Source of the DNA: Gluconobacter sp. Dm-62 | GTDB lineage: Bacteria; Pseudomonadota; Alphaproteobacteria; Acetobacterales; Acetobacteraceae | Direction of reading: 5' to 3' | Assembly: GCF_018256155.1 (NCBI RefSeq) | Contig: NZ_JAERLY010000002.1 | Coordinates: forward strand, 248,001 to 312,000 | DNA: 64,000 nucleotides | In this document: positions 53,416-62,588 of the stretch, one piece after another | Position numbering within the stretch: the first letter of the stretch is position 1 | How the letters are laid out: each line of letters begins with the position of its first letter | Translations under genes and position numbers: made by a program | Notes under the pieces: model-generated | The model's database searches: none | Told to the model about the DNA's origin: nothing | The model's input: only the letters and a program-made list of their open reading frames with translations

Positions 53416-54791
53416 AACGCCCATCCTTCATGGAAGACACCATTGCAAGGCGCCTAGCTGTTACCGTTACCCTTGCTGCCGCTGTTACACTTGTTCTTCT
53501 CGAACTGTTTTTCACCTTTGGGGGCAAGTGGGCCAAGCCCGATATCCAGGAAGCTGGCGTGGTCAGTCAGGTCGGGGCGGTTATCCGTATTGTAAGTGCT
53601 GCCCCGGCATCCGACCGTGAGCATCTGGCCCGGGCAGCGAACACTGATGAGGTCCATTTCGCATGGTATCCATCAGACTCTCTACTGGCCCAGGCTCTTC
53701 AAAACGGCCATTACAGTAGTGATGAAATCTCTGAAGGGTGGCGGTTTCTCCAGCCTTATCTTGGGCAACATCCGGATCGGATGGTTGTTTTTCAGGAAAA
53801 TAATCCTGTCTCCCGGACCGCTGGTCTTCCTTATGACAGATCCCGTTTCGACGATGCCTATTTCGCGGGAATTCAACTGGACGATGGAAGCTGGATCCTG
53901 TGTGTCGCGCTGCAACGCTTCTGGGGCCTTTATGCGTTTGAGCGCTTTTGTCTTCAGTTCCTGATGTTTGCTTTGTGGGCCATTGCTGTTTCCCTAATCG
54001 CATCTCGTCAGCTGTCACGTCCGATCGAGCATCTTGCAGGCGCGGTTCGCAGTCTCGGGCTTCAGCCCCGCTCTGCCCGACTAGAAGAGGACGGGCCACG
54101 CGAAATCCGGCTCGTCTCGGAAACAATTAATGGCATGCAGGCCCAGATCCAGCAGTTCATTGAATATCGAACAACCATGTTGGCCGCTATTTCGCACGAC
54201 CTTCGTACTCCTCTCACGCGCATTCGGCTGCGTGGTGAGTTCATCGACTGCCCGGAGCAGCAAAAAAACCTGTTCCGGGACGTAGATGAAATGCAGGCCA
54301 TGATTGATGGCGCGCTGTCTTTCTTCCGCAATGATGCATCGCGCGAAGACAGTATCATGTTCGATCTGCCGGGACTCTTGCAGACCATCGCAAACGATTA
54401 CTGCGATCAGGAGTTTTTCGTGGAATATGATGGGCCTGCAAAAGCAGGATATGTCGGTCAGCTTTATGCCATGAAGCGGGTCTTTTCGAACCTGGTTGAA
54501 AACGCCATCAAATATGCAACCCCACCGACTATTACCCTCGAGGCATCTGGCGATGGGGGTTACAGGATCCTGATTCGCGATAGGGGGCCAGGCATCCCGC
54601 CAGACGCGCTCTCCGAAGTTTTCGAGCCCTACTTCCGCCTCGACAAATCACGTAACCGCCAGACTGGCGGAGTGGGTCTGGGACTGACATCCGCACAAAC
54701 CATCGTCCGCTCCAATGGCGGCGATATCATAATGGTCAATCGCCCCGAAGGTGGCCTCGAAGTCCAGATCATCCTTCCGAAAATTCGATAA
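53412..54791 (+). CDS. EnvZ-like sensor histidine kinase
   Basis: The 459-residue membrane kinase has TM1 about 15-35, a periplasmic region about 36-170, TM2 about 175-195, HAMP (SRQLSRPIEHLAGAV), HisKA with ISHDLRTPLTRIRLR (phospho-His about 258) and HATPase_c (NLVENAIKYA, DRGPGIP, GVGLGLTSAQ). It pairs with the regulator it overlaps. The C-terminus PKIR and general layout fit the OmpR/EnvZ group. Confidence 0.93.
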   Translation: MKRPSFMEDTIARRLAVTVTLAAAVTLVLLELFFTFGGKWAKPDIQEAGVVSQVGAVIRIVSAAPASDREHLARAANTDEVHFAWYPSDSLLAQALQNGHYSSDEISEGWRFLQPYLGQHPDRMVVFQENNPVSRTAGLPYDRSRFDDAYFAGIQLDDGSWILCVALQRFWGLYAFERFCLQFLMFALWAIAVSLIASRQLSRPIEHLAGAVRSLGLQPRSARLEEDGPREIRLVSETINGMQAQIQQFIEYRTTMLAAISHDLRTPLTRIRLRGEFIDCPEQQKNLFRDVDEMQAMIDGALSFFRNDASREDSIMFDLPGLLQTIANDYCDQEFFVEYDGPAKAGYVGQLYAMKRVFSNLVENAIKYATPPTITLEASGDGGYRILIRDRGPGIPPDALSEVFEPYFRLDKSRNRQTGGVGLGLTSAQTIVRSNGGDIIMVNRPEGGLEVQIILPKIR

Positions 54792-54934
54792 AAAGACGCA
54801 TGTTTCAGAACTGGTATATTTGAGACACACGCTGGAAAAGTAGGTTCCTTAAAGTGGCTTCAACACGCAGCGCTCGCATAATCAGAGTGCTGCAGCTTCT
54901 GGATTAACCTTCTTTTTCAGAAAAGAACCACACC

Positions 54935-55690
54935 ATGACGCTTCTCGCAAATAGTACTCAGCTAAATCAATCATCACGCTTTTTACCGGCCGTTCCGGTA
55001 TTGATCTCCTGTGCATTCATCCTTTCCCTTACGGGATGTGCAGGTCAGAAGCCTACTCAGACGGGTTTCATTCCAAAAGACACTTATGGGCAGATGACGC
55101 ACCAGAAGGACCATACGGACGATCTGGTTTACGTGTCTCCGAAGATCGACGCCGCAAAATATCGCTTCATGGTCATCGATCCAGTCGTCTGGCATCCGGT
55201 TGCAAAGGCACCAAAGCTCAATTCCAAGGCCGAAGCCCGTATGACGCAGGCTTTCCACGACTCACTCGCTAAAGCACTCGCGCATGACTTCCAGATCATT
55301 ACGCCGGAAGAATGCGGCACGACCTGTGACAATACTATTCGTATTCGTGCAGCCATTACCAATATTCGCCGTAGCAAGTGGTACTATAATGCCATTCCAG
55401 TCGTTGCAGGATTTGCAGCAGGCGCTGCAGGTGGTGGCATGCCCCCGATCCCACCGCCTTTTCCTGGTGGAGCAAGCGAGGAGCTTGTAGCGACGGATGC
55501 AACAACGGGGGAAACCCTGATCGCAGTGGCGACTTACAACAACGGGATGCCTTGGAATGCTTTGGGCCAGTGGCTTCCTTATGCCCACGCGAAACGGGCT
55601 TTCCGCCTCGCTTCCGAACTGATGGATGAGGAATTCCACAAAATCAGAAAAGAAGAAAGTACGCAGCTCGCCTCACGAACCCCTTCGTGA
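54935..55690 (+). CDS. DUF3313-like lipoprotein
   Basis: The 251-residue product has an N-terminal signal with lipobox LTGC (Cys about 35). The mature region resembles DUF3313: YRFMVIDPVVWHP near residue 75, RIRAAITNIRRSKWYYNAIP, a Gly/Pro-rich turn (FAAGAAGGGMPPIPPPFPGG) and a closing basic/acidic helix. It follows the two-component operon by 143 bases and could be a target of it. Function unknown. Confidence 0.75.
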   Translation: MTLLANSTQLNQSSRFLPAVPVLISCAFILSLTGCAGQKPTQTGFIPKDTYGQMTHQKDHTDDLVYVSPKIDAAKYRFMVIDPVVWHPVAKAPKLNSKAEARMTQAFHDSLAKALAHDFQIITPEECGTTCDNTIRIRAAITNIRRSKWYYNAIPVVAGFAAGAAGGGMPPIPPPFPGGASEELVATDATTGETLIAVATYNNGMPWNALGQWLPYAHAKRAFRLASELMDEEFHKIRKEESTQLASRTPS

Positions 55691-55717
55691 GTCATCCCAG
55701 ATCAGGAGCATCGCCGC

Positions 55718-55873
55718 GTGAACCGGTTAAGAATACAAATCCGTAAAAACTGGCCCCTTTTAGGGCTTGTTGTGAACCGCTCGGTGTTGAATGTTCTGGA
55801 GGTCTATCTCCCGCTTACAATTCATGCCGTTGCAAGTCGAGTAGATCGTAAAACAATATTAATTCGCCGGTAG
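55718..55873 (+). CDS. Possible small ORF (51 residues)
   Basis: GTG 55718 has AGGAG about 9 bases upstream. The product is basic and mixed hydrophobic (NRLRIQIRKNWPLLGLVV at the start). It follows the lipoprotein gene by 27 bases. Without homology evidence it remains a candidate. Confidence 0.3.
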   Translation: MNRLRIQIRKNWPLLGLVVNRSVLNVLEVYLPLTIHAVASRVDRKTILIRR

Positions 55874-55901
55874 GAAAATGCCTGTGCCTACCGACTACGG
55901 T

Positions 55902-57044
55902 TCAGGACATGGTTTGGAGTATATTTACCGGTTTGTCGGGAGCGGGTTTGCGAGCAAACCGCTGATAAATCGGCTTTTCAAAGAAATGCCAAGAAAGCAT
56001 CGCAAGAATGATCGAGGCAGCCAGAACAATCCAGATACAGCGTTGCCCGGTAAGCCAGTCAAGGCGATGTAGTGATAGAATTACTGAAAGGTGCCAAAGA
56101 TATATCCCATATGAAATCGTTCCAATATAGGTCAGTGGGCGTAAAAGTCTGCAGAGTGTTTCACTGCGGCCTAGGCTACACATCAGTAGAATCACCAACA
56201 AGCAGCATATTGCCAGCAGTGTACGGAAACAGATGACCATTGGGGCAGACTGCCAGTAATCCGCTTCTTGCCAGAATATGGATTTCGTAACCAGAATGGC
56301 TCCCAGCGTGGCAATCGGTAAAAAAGCAATTGAGAAAAGGCGGTTATCCATTAATTTTCCGCCGAACTCACTTATGACAAATCGAGCAGTAAGAATACCG
56401 AAGCCAAATTCATCAAGCATTCCAGGCATCTGTGTTGAGTAGACGAACTCATGATAGACGTCTGGTGCTCCATTTTCCGTGGCGTAGTGAAAGACTACCG
56501 CACGCCAGCACCACGAGATTGTTATGGTTATCATAGCAATAAGCCACCAGGGCGCTTTCGCAAGCCAGGGCGCTACCAACATCATCAAAACATAGAACTG
56601 CATCTCCGCACCCAAAGACCAGTTAACACCGTTAATTGCCCCCTGATCGGTAATGAACCAGTTGTGAATAAAAAGAAGATGCGTTCCCAGAAGATGACTG
56701 AAATTATCTGAGAATAGAAATGCAGGCTGAATAAAAATAATAAATATAAAGCAGGTTAAATAATATAAGGGAACAATACGCGCCATACGATGGGTAAGAA
56801 AAGTCTTACAGAATTGAGGATAATTTGGACTTCTATCATACGTACGCATGGTGGTGAGGGCTATAACAAACCCGGAAATAACAAAGAACAGATCCACCCC
56901 CATCCAGCCAATTCGAAACCAGCATAATGGTCCATCGATGGGGAATGAGGTCCAATTGAAATGATTGACAACGTGATAGACAACAACGCTAAGCGCAGCA
57001 AAACCACGAAGCAGGTCGATAAGTGGAAAATACTGTCGCTTCAC
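55902..57044 (-). CDS. Acyltransferase family 3 membrane protein
   Basis: The 380-residue integral membrane protein has about ten TM helices and the family's N-terminal LRGFAALSVVVYHVVNHF, with the conserved His near residue 25, and VDLFFVISGFVIAL. Members O-acetylate or succinylate surface polysaccharides, LPS or small molecules. AT-rich relative to neighbours. It is followed on both sides by AT-rich gaps and is probably a single-gene unit. Confidence 0.9.
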   Translation of the reverse strand: MKRQYFPLIDLLRGFAALSVVVYHVVNHFNWTSFPIDGPLCWFRIGWMGVDLFFVISGFVIALTTMRTYDRSPNYPQFCKTFLTHRMARIVPLYYLTCFIFIIFIQPAFLFSDNFSHLLGTHLLFIHNWFITDQGAINGVNWSLGAEMQFYVLMMLVAPWLAKAPWWLIAMITITISWCWRAVVFHYATENGAPDVYHEFVYSTQMPGMLDEFGFGILTARFVISEFGGKLMDNRLFSIAFLPIATLGAILVTKSIFWQEADYWQSAPMVICFRTLLAICCLLVILLMCSLGRSETLCRLLRPLTYIGTISYGIYLWHLSVILSLHRLDWLTGQRCIWIVLAASIILAMLSWHFFEKPIYQRFARKPAPDKPVNILQTMS

Positions 57045-57252
57045 TCTTTTTTCTTTCTATAAGCTGATTTTCTGGGCGATAGCATCATAAGCGCAGCCAA
57101 GCAACTTAAGTGTATTGTGCGTTTTTCGATGCCATTCAAAAAGCCATGATTTTCATAGATTTTGTAGATAATTGTATCTATTTGAGTAAAAAATAAATAT
57201 CAAAAATAAACTACAAAGAAATAATATGTATATTCAATAATATTTTTCATGC

Positions 57253-58134
57253 TTAGATATTATTTTTAATAAAATTAATAAATAAACGGAGGCTTGCGGG
57301 CATTCGTCGATCAGGTAGATGAAGAAGATTAATGGGACGCGGCATTGGCGCATAATCCGGCAGGATTCTTACAAGTCGTCCGGCTGATAATTCAGACTCC
57401 AGTGCTAATGAGGACTGAAGAATGATTCCGAAGCCGGCAACTGCAGCCTCACGCAGACCAGCAGCGTGATTGATGCGTATCCGGGCCGCCGGTAATGGAA
57501 TTTGATATTCCCCGCCTGGTCCATAAAGCGTCCACACATTGTCTGATTGCCACTGAGGAAAGCCGATCAGGCGATGGAACTGAAGATCTTCAATGCTGCG
57601 TGGACATCCATATTTAGCAAGATAAGCGGGGGCTGCAGCGAGAAAAGATTGGTAGGAACCCAGACGACTGGGAACAAGCCAGTCGTCTTTCAACTCTCCG
57701 ATCCGAAACGCGACATCGAAGCTGTCTTCGATGAGATCCACTATACGGTTATCAAACATAAGCTCCGCCTGGACATCCGGATAAAGCTCGAGATAGCTTG
57801 CCAGTAATGGAGCAACTCTCAGGCTTCCATACGTCACTGGTGCACTGATGCGCAGACGGCCCGAAGGTTTGATCACTGCCGCTCGTGCGACGTTTTGGGC
57901 CTCTGCCATATCAGCAAGTATTCTGCGGTATCGTTCCGCCAGAACCGAGCCAATCTCCGTCAATGTGAGCCGGCGTGTTGTTCGGTGTAAAAGGCGTGTC
58001 TGAAACTCTGCTTCAAGTGCATTGACGTGCTTGGCGACCATGGGGCCGGAAATTGAGTGCCGTTCGGCTGCTGCAGTAAAACTGCCCAGGTCGATGACCG
58101 ATAAGAAAACGGCCATACTTGTCAGACGATCCAT
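57253..58134 (-). CDS. LysR-family transcriptional regulator
   Basis: The 293-residue product has an N-terminal winged HTH (MAVFLSVIDLGSFTAAAERH, HVNALEAEFQTRLLHRTTRRL) and a C-terminal effector domain of periplasmic-binding type. It is close to the large subgroup that regulates divergent oxidoreductases. It diverges from the quinone oxidoreductase gene over 136 bases that contain a palindrome, so it most likely controls that gene. Confidence 0.93.
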   Translation of the reverse strand: MDRLTSMAVFLSVIDLGSFTAAAERHSISGPMVAKHVNALEAEFQTRLLHRTTRRLTLTEIGSVLAERYRRILADMAEAQNVARAAVIKPSGRLRISAPVTYGSLRVAPLLASYLELYPDVQAELMFDNRIVDLIEDSFDVAFRIGELKDDWLVPSRLGSYQSFLAAAPAYLAKYGCPRSIEDLQFHRLIGFPQWQSDNVWTLYGPGGEYQIPLPAARIRINHAAGLREAAVAGFGIILQSSLALESELSAGRLVRILPDYAPMPRPINLLHLPDRRMPASLRLFINFIKNNI

Positions 58135-58177
58135 AAAACGACTTCATTCAAAACTGATGGTTTGGAAATATCACACG

Positions 58178-58198
58178 AACTGGCGATTAATTCCAGTT
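58178..58198. promoter_or_regulatory. Candidate LysR operator
   Basis: AACTGG (58178-58183) and CCAGTT (58193-58198) form an inverted repeat with 9 bases between, midway in the divergent gap. Spacing suits a LysR-type dimer site. Confidence 0.45.
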
Positions 58199-58270
58199 TG
58201 AAGCTATAGTAGAATTTATTTTGAACCAAAAAGAATGTAATCAAGCTAATGATAATAAAGGTATGTAATT

Positions 58271-59245
58271 ATGAAAGCGTTATATTTCAAAAATTTTGGA
58301 GGTTCAGATGTTTTGTCTTTCGGGGATATCCCCTCTCCCACTTTGCACAAAAATTCGGTACTGATTGCTCCATCTTTTGTTGGTTTGAATTTCGCGGATA
58401 TTTATCGGCGTCAGGGCCACTATATATTACAGGGTGAGGCGGCATGGATTGGTGGCTACGAAGGTGTCGGCCGCATCGTGGCGGTTGGCGCGGATGTCCT
58501 GGATTGGAAGATAGGGCAGCGTGTCGGCTTTGCAGATGTGCCTCGTGCCCATTCCAGCCTCGTTGTTGCGCTTCCTGATCAACTGGTCACGTTGCCAGAT
58601 GACGTTGAAGACGAGAATGTTGCCGCTCTACTGCTTCAGGGGCTAACAGCGCAGTATCTGCTTGAGAACAGCGGAGCCTTGCGTGCTGGCGACCAGATAC
58701 TGATCCAGGCAGCAGCAGGAGGCGTTGGTCGGCTTTTGACACAGATGGCGACCGCACGGGGCGCTCAGGTCTATGCACTGGCTTCAACGCCTGGAAAGCG
58801 TGCGCAGGCCCGCGAAAACGGCGCTATCGCAACATATGGTTATGAGCAGGACTGGGTGACACTTATTCAGCAGGACACCGGGAAAGGTGTCGATATTGCC
58901 TATGATTCGGTTGGCACAACCTTGATGAAAAGTATGGCTGTATTACGCCCTGGTGGTCGCGCAGTCATTTTTGGCAAAGCCGGGGGACAGCCTCCGCTCA
59001 TAAACCCGCTTGATTTGATGGAAGGGTCAAAAGCTATCATTGGCGGAGATCTATGGACCTATCTGGATAGCCGCAAGAGCCGCCAAGACCGCGTAAACCG
59101 CCTTTTCGCTTCCTTGGCTGCAGGCGATATTACATTACCTCGCATCCAAAGCTTTCCATTGAGTGCAGGACAGGATGCCCATCGCCTGCTGGAAGATCGG
59201 AATTTTGCTGGAAAAATTGTTCTCTCTACATCCCAGTTAAGATAG
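58271..59245 (+). CDS. Quinone oxidoreductase-like MDR protein
   Basis: The 324-residue zinc-independent medium-chain reductase has NFADIYRRQGHY near the N-terminus, GGYEGVGRIVAVG, the nucleotide loop QAAAGGVGRLLTQMA (about 150-164) and the family motif YDSVGTTLMKSM. The QOR subgroup reduces quinones or enones with NADPH. It is divergent from a LysR regulator. Lower GC than core genes. Confidence 0.9.
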   Translation: MKALYFKNFGGSDVLSFGDIPSPTLHKNSVLIAPSFVGLNFADIYRRQGHYILQGEAAWIGGYEGVGRIVAVGADVLDWKIGQRVGFADVPRAHSSLVVALPDQLVTLPDDVEDENVAALLLQGLTAQYLLENSGALRAGDQILIQAAAGGVGRLLTQMATARGAQVYALASTPGKRAQARENGAIATYGYEQDWVTLIQQDTGKGVDIAYDSVGTTLMKSMAVLRPGGRAVIFGKAGGQPPLINPLDLMEGSKAIIGGDLWTYLDSRKSRQDRVNRLFASLAAGDITLPRIQSFPLSAGQDAHRLLEDRNFAGKIVLSTSQLR

Positions 59246-59524
59246 TATTGATGTCAATATTTCATTTTTCTCAGAGATACTAAGTATAAACAGTCCGACA
59301 TTTAATTATCTGTGATGATGGTGTGCGACGTCCCATCACTTTTAACCCAAGAAAATACTTCGGATGAAATTGTGTTATTTCTCTAAAAGGAAAGCAAGAA
59401 GTAACCCCTCACCGCCTTGAGGTGTTACCACGATCAGAAATAAAATATTCACGACACTGCCTCGATCTGTCTCATGCAAGATTAGATATCAAGAATGTTA
59501 TGATTTATTTTCAAGGATTTAGGA

Positions 59525-59599
59525 TGGTGGGCGCGACAGGGATTGAACCTGTGACCCCTGCCGTGTGAAGGCAGTGCTCTACCGCTGAGCTACGCGCCC
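59525..59599 (-). tRNA. tRNA-Val (CAC)
   Basis: The 75-base tRNA on the minus strand has acceptor GGGCGCG/CGCGCCC, discriminator A and encoded CCA. Anticodon loop TTCACAC (anticodon CAC) sits in CTGCC/GGCAG; T loop TTCAATC. Confidence 0.96.
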
Positions 59600-59695
59600 A
59601 TCCGCTGGACGGGCTTCTAGCAAGGTGATGTTTTTCTGACAAGGTCTTTTTCTCAGGAAGCCGGATTGTTCGCTCCGGCTTCCCTGTTCTGGCGC

Positions 59696-61582
59696 TCAGA
59701 AGCCGAACATATGGTCCAGTGAGAATGCGCCCTTCCCGTTTTCTAGTCCGTGATAGCCGAAGAGGCGGCAGGTCAGGTCACGGATAAGGACATAGCCGCC
59801 CTCCCCTGCCCGTTCGAGATGTGATGCCTCGAACAGTTCATGCGGGCGGACCATGAATGATCCATTTGGCGCGATCCTTATGGTTGTCTGGGACAGCAGG
59901 CTTCCGTTTGCGCCGTGGAGCAGAAGCGTCGTTTCCGAGGCTTCCGTTCCCTTAACAGAGGCTGGATGGATCAGGCAACAGAAGCTGCGCAGCGTGTCCT
60001 GGGCTGTTTTTTGCCCCAGTTTGAGGAAAAGCCGCGTTGTCAGGCCCGGCGGTGGACCGGAATAGGATTGAGGTTCTGAACGCCACGTCATGAGCGTGTT
60101 GAAGATATGCGCTCCGAAGCTTGTTTCGGCCGCGTGGTCGCTCTCGCGGTTGCGATAACGCATCATGGCATGCAACCAGCCGTCTGCCTCGCCACCATCG
60201 CGGAAATCATAGACCAGATCCGCATGGCCGGGACGGTTGGTCAGGTCATGTAGGGCCACGGTGGTGTCGTGATTGCGCGGGAGGTTTCCAAGAAAATGTG
60301 AGCCGGTCTTTTCTCCGGATTCATCAAACAGGTCCAGCCTGACGGGAAGCGTTTCCAGTGCTTCGGACATCGGGTTCGGCTGAAGGAAGGTCTCGAAGCG
60401 CTTCGGGTCGAGGATCGGGAACGGCAGCAGGAAGCCCCGGCCCAGCGAAGGCGGAAACTGACGGATGGCGGGGTCGGGACGCAAATTGTCCCGCTCCACG
60501 TTCAGATGGGCAATGCGGGTCAGGCCCCGCTGGGTGATTTCATAGCGCGGGCGAACCAGATGCCGCCCGGAGCGCAGTTCAAGCTGTGCAGGCCAGTGTA
60601 GTCCCGGAAAGAGCGCACCCACATCGACAGCCACCGTCTCGAACGGTCCGACCGCCCGATCGAGCGGATGCGCCGTGTCCTCACCCATACGATTAAATGA
60701 GATCGCACCCGCCGGAATCGTCGTCGCATGGCTGTTCTGGACCCAGACGATCAGTGTCTCGTCAGGCTCAGGGGCCGGAAGGGTCGCATAACGCACGGAG
60801 GGCCAGGCATTCGCGTCATGCGTGACGGACAGGCTCGGATCGCCGTTCTTGCCCCAGCTATCGAGCGCGTATTTTACGACGTCATGCCCACGCGCGCCCA
60901 GAACGTGAATGAAAAGCTGTCCGGTAAACTCAGGCAGATCAAACTGGTGCCGCACTTCGGCGCTGTCGATCGTAATTCCCGCACCGGCTTCCGTTACCGG
61001 CTGTTCCCATTGCGCCAGGATGTTGCCGGTTTCGTCATACAGCCGCATCCAGTAGCGCAGGTTTTCAGCGGCATAGCTGGACCAGTAGTTGGCCGTCACG
61101 ATCCGGCAGGAAAAGCGGTCCGTTTCGCGAAAAAAAGCAAAATTGGTCGCAAAGTTCAGCTTGTCCAGATACGGCCGCCCCTTAACGAGCATGTTATCCG
61201 GAAGGCGGGCGGGTGCGAGGGTCTGAAGTTCCCGTCCGTTCAGGAGCCCCTTCAGGCGCGTACGCATTTTCGCATCTTCAAACGACAGGGCGAGAATGAC
61301 ATCCGCTTCCGTCGTCGGAAGATCCACAAGCGCACGCAGTGTCCCGCCAAACCCGTCCGGCTTTCCGACCTGCTCCGTGTCATGAACATAGACATGGGCC
61401 GGTTTCAGGCCAGGATAGAGCGCAGCCAGCGTACGTGCAGCATCATCCGGATCGTAGACAGCGAGGGTCCGCCCGGCGAATTCGGCTTCCATGCGAACGA
61501 GGGCTTCGGCGGCCAGCGGATGTGCCAGCGCCTTGTACAGAATATTGCCACCCTGCGGACCAAAGGTGCGGATATCGAGCAT
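59696..61582 (-). CDS. Large cytoplasmic protein of unknown function (628 residues)
   Basis: I recognise no family. No signal peptide or membrane segment is visible. Residues 1-130 look like a Rossmann-type alpha/beta domain (NILYKALAHPLAAEALV, TLAVYDPDDAARTLAALYPG, DVILALSFED). The rest (about 130-628) is mainly beta strands with many short loops, possibly several beta sandwiches (RYWMRLYDETGNILAQWEQ, VRYATLPAPEPDETLIVWVQ). It starts 11 bases after the ELM1-like gene ends, so both are likely co-expressed; a glycosyltransferase lies nearby. A role in surface glycan or lipid work is a guess from context. Confidence 0.8.
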   Translation of the reverse strand: MLDIRTFGPQGGNILYKALAHPLAAEALVRMEAEFAGRTLAVYDPDDAARTLAALYPGLKPAHVYVHDTEQVGKPDGFGGTLRALVDLPTTEADVILALSFEDAKMRTRLKGLLNGRELQTLAPARLPDNMLVKGRPYLDKLNFATNFAFFRETDRFSCRIVTANYWSSYAAENLRYWMRLYDETGNILAQWEQPVTEAGAGITIDSAEVRHQFDLPEFTGQLFIHVLGARGHDVVKYALDSWGKNGDPSLSVTHDANAWPSVRYATLPAPEPDETLIVWVQNSHATTIPAGAISFNRMGEDTAHPLDRAVGPFETVAVDVGALFPGLHWPAQLELRSGRHLVRPRYEITQRGLTRIAHLNVERDNLRPDPAIRQFPPSLGRGFLLPFPILDPKRFETFLQPNPMSEALETLPVRLDLFDESGEKTGSHFLGNLPRNHDTTVALHDLTNRPGHADLVYDFRDGGEADGWLHAMMRYRNRESDHAAETSFGAHIFNTLMTWRSEPQSYSGPPPGLTTRLFLKLGQKTAQDTLRSFCCLIHPASVKGTEASETTLLLHGANGSLLSQTTIRIAPNGSFMVRPHELFEASHLERAGEGGYVLIRDLTCRLFGYHGLENGKGAFSLDHMFGF

Positions 61583-61593
61583 ACAGGGCCCTT

Positions 61594-62526
61594 TCAGAGC
61601 TTCAGACGTCGGCGCATTTCTCTCGCCACGAGGGGGGTATCGTCAAGCGGGGCCACGTCCCACGGGGCCTGTTCAGGGTCGAACATTTTCACGTTCCCGG
61701 CGTCTTCGAGTGTTTTCACAAAGCGTGAGATCCGGCTGGACCGCCCGGGCAGTGGCAAAACCAGCACTGGGGCTGATGTCGCGACTGCTTCGGAAATCAT
61801 GGAAACGCTGTCTGTCGTCACAGCAATCATGTCCGCACAGGCCAGCATACCCATATACGGGTTGTCATCGCCGCTTCCCGTTAGGACGGCAATTCCGTGC
61901 GGCTCCAGCCGGTCGCGAAAAATGGCGACCGCAGCCGGATCGGTCCGGCGCGAGGGTGTCAGAACGGCCTGCATGGTGCTGCGCATCGTAAAAGCGATGA
62001 TCCCTTCCGCTATCCGTTCCGCTTCTGCCGCCCCCAGTGTGAAACGGCCATTTGCGCCCCCGATCAGAACGGACAGAAGCGGACGTTCATCCCGCTTTAG
62101 CCGCCCTTCCCATTGGGCACGTGCCAGATCGAGCTTCTGCTGCGTTATGGGATGAAGTGCATTGCGCGAGATCAAGACGTTCAGCCCAGTGATGCCATCA
62201 TGTGTGTTGGCAATTACCAGATCGAACTTTTGGGGTGGAATGCGCGGGTTCTGGATCTGTACGACTGGTAGTCCCTCACGCCGTGCTACAGCCCGGCCGA
62301 CCACCCCGCCCGTCCCCCCAATACAGATAATGAGCCGCGTGTCTTCGGGAATCCTGATGGGATCGACCCGCCGCAGGGGAAAAGGCCAGTACCGGGCGGG
62401 AAAACGTGACCAGAACGGCTGGATGCACACAGGGCGGAAATCCCATTCAAGTCCGGCCTTTTCAGCCAGTCCCGCCCCCTGTGCGCGCATGCCGGCGAAG
62501 TCCTCCGCGATGATGATGGCTTTCAT
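61594..62526 (-). CDS. ELM1/DUF1022 family protein (GT-B-like)
   Basis: The 310-residue product resembles bacterial proteins annotated as mitochondrial fission ELM1 family, which have a GT-B glycosyltransferase-like fold. Seen: LIICIGGTGGVVGRAVARR (about 67-85), VQIQNPRIPPQKFDLVIANTHDG, LSVLIGGANGRF and the C-terminal VTTDSVSMISEAVAT that would bind a nucleotide sugar. ATG 62526 is chosen because the longer frame runs into the divergent helicase region. Bacterial function is not settled. Confidence 0.82.
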   Translation of the reverse strand: MKAIIIAEDFAGMRAQGAGLAEKAGLEWDFRPVCIQPFWSRFPARYWPFPLRRVDPIRIPEDTRLIICIGGTGGVVGRAVARREGLPVVQIQNPRIPPQKFDLVIANTHDGITGLNVLISRNALHPITQQKLDLARAQWEGRLKRDERPLLSVLIGGANGRFTLGAAEAERIAEGIIAFTMRSTMQAVLTPSRRTDPAAVAIFRDRLEPHGIAVLTGSGDDNPYMGMLACADMIAVTTDSVSMISEAVATSAPVLVLPLPGRSSRISRFVKTLEDAGNVKMFDPEQAPWDVAPLDDTPLVAREMRRRLKL

Positions 62527-62588
62527 GACGGAACTCCGCAAAAAAGAAGGTGTTTCCCGAACTGCGAGAAATTTGGCAAGAAGCGCAT

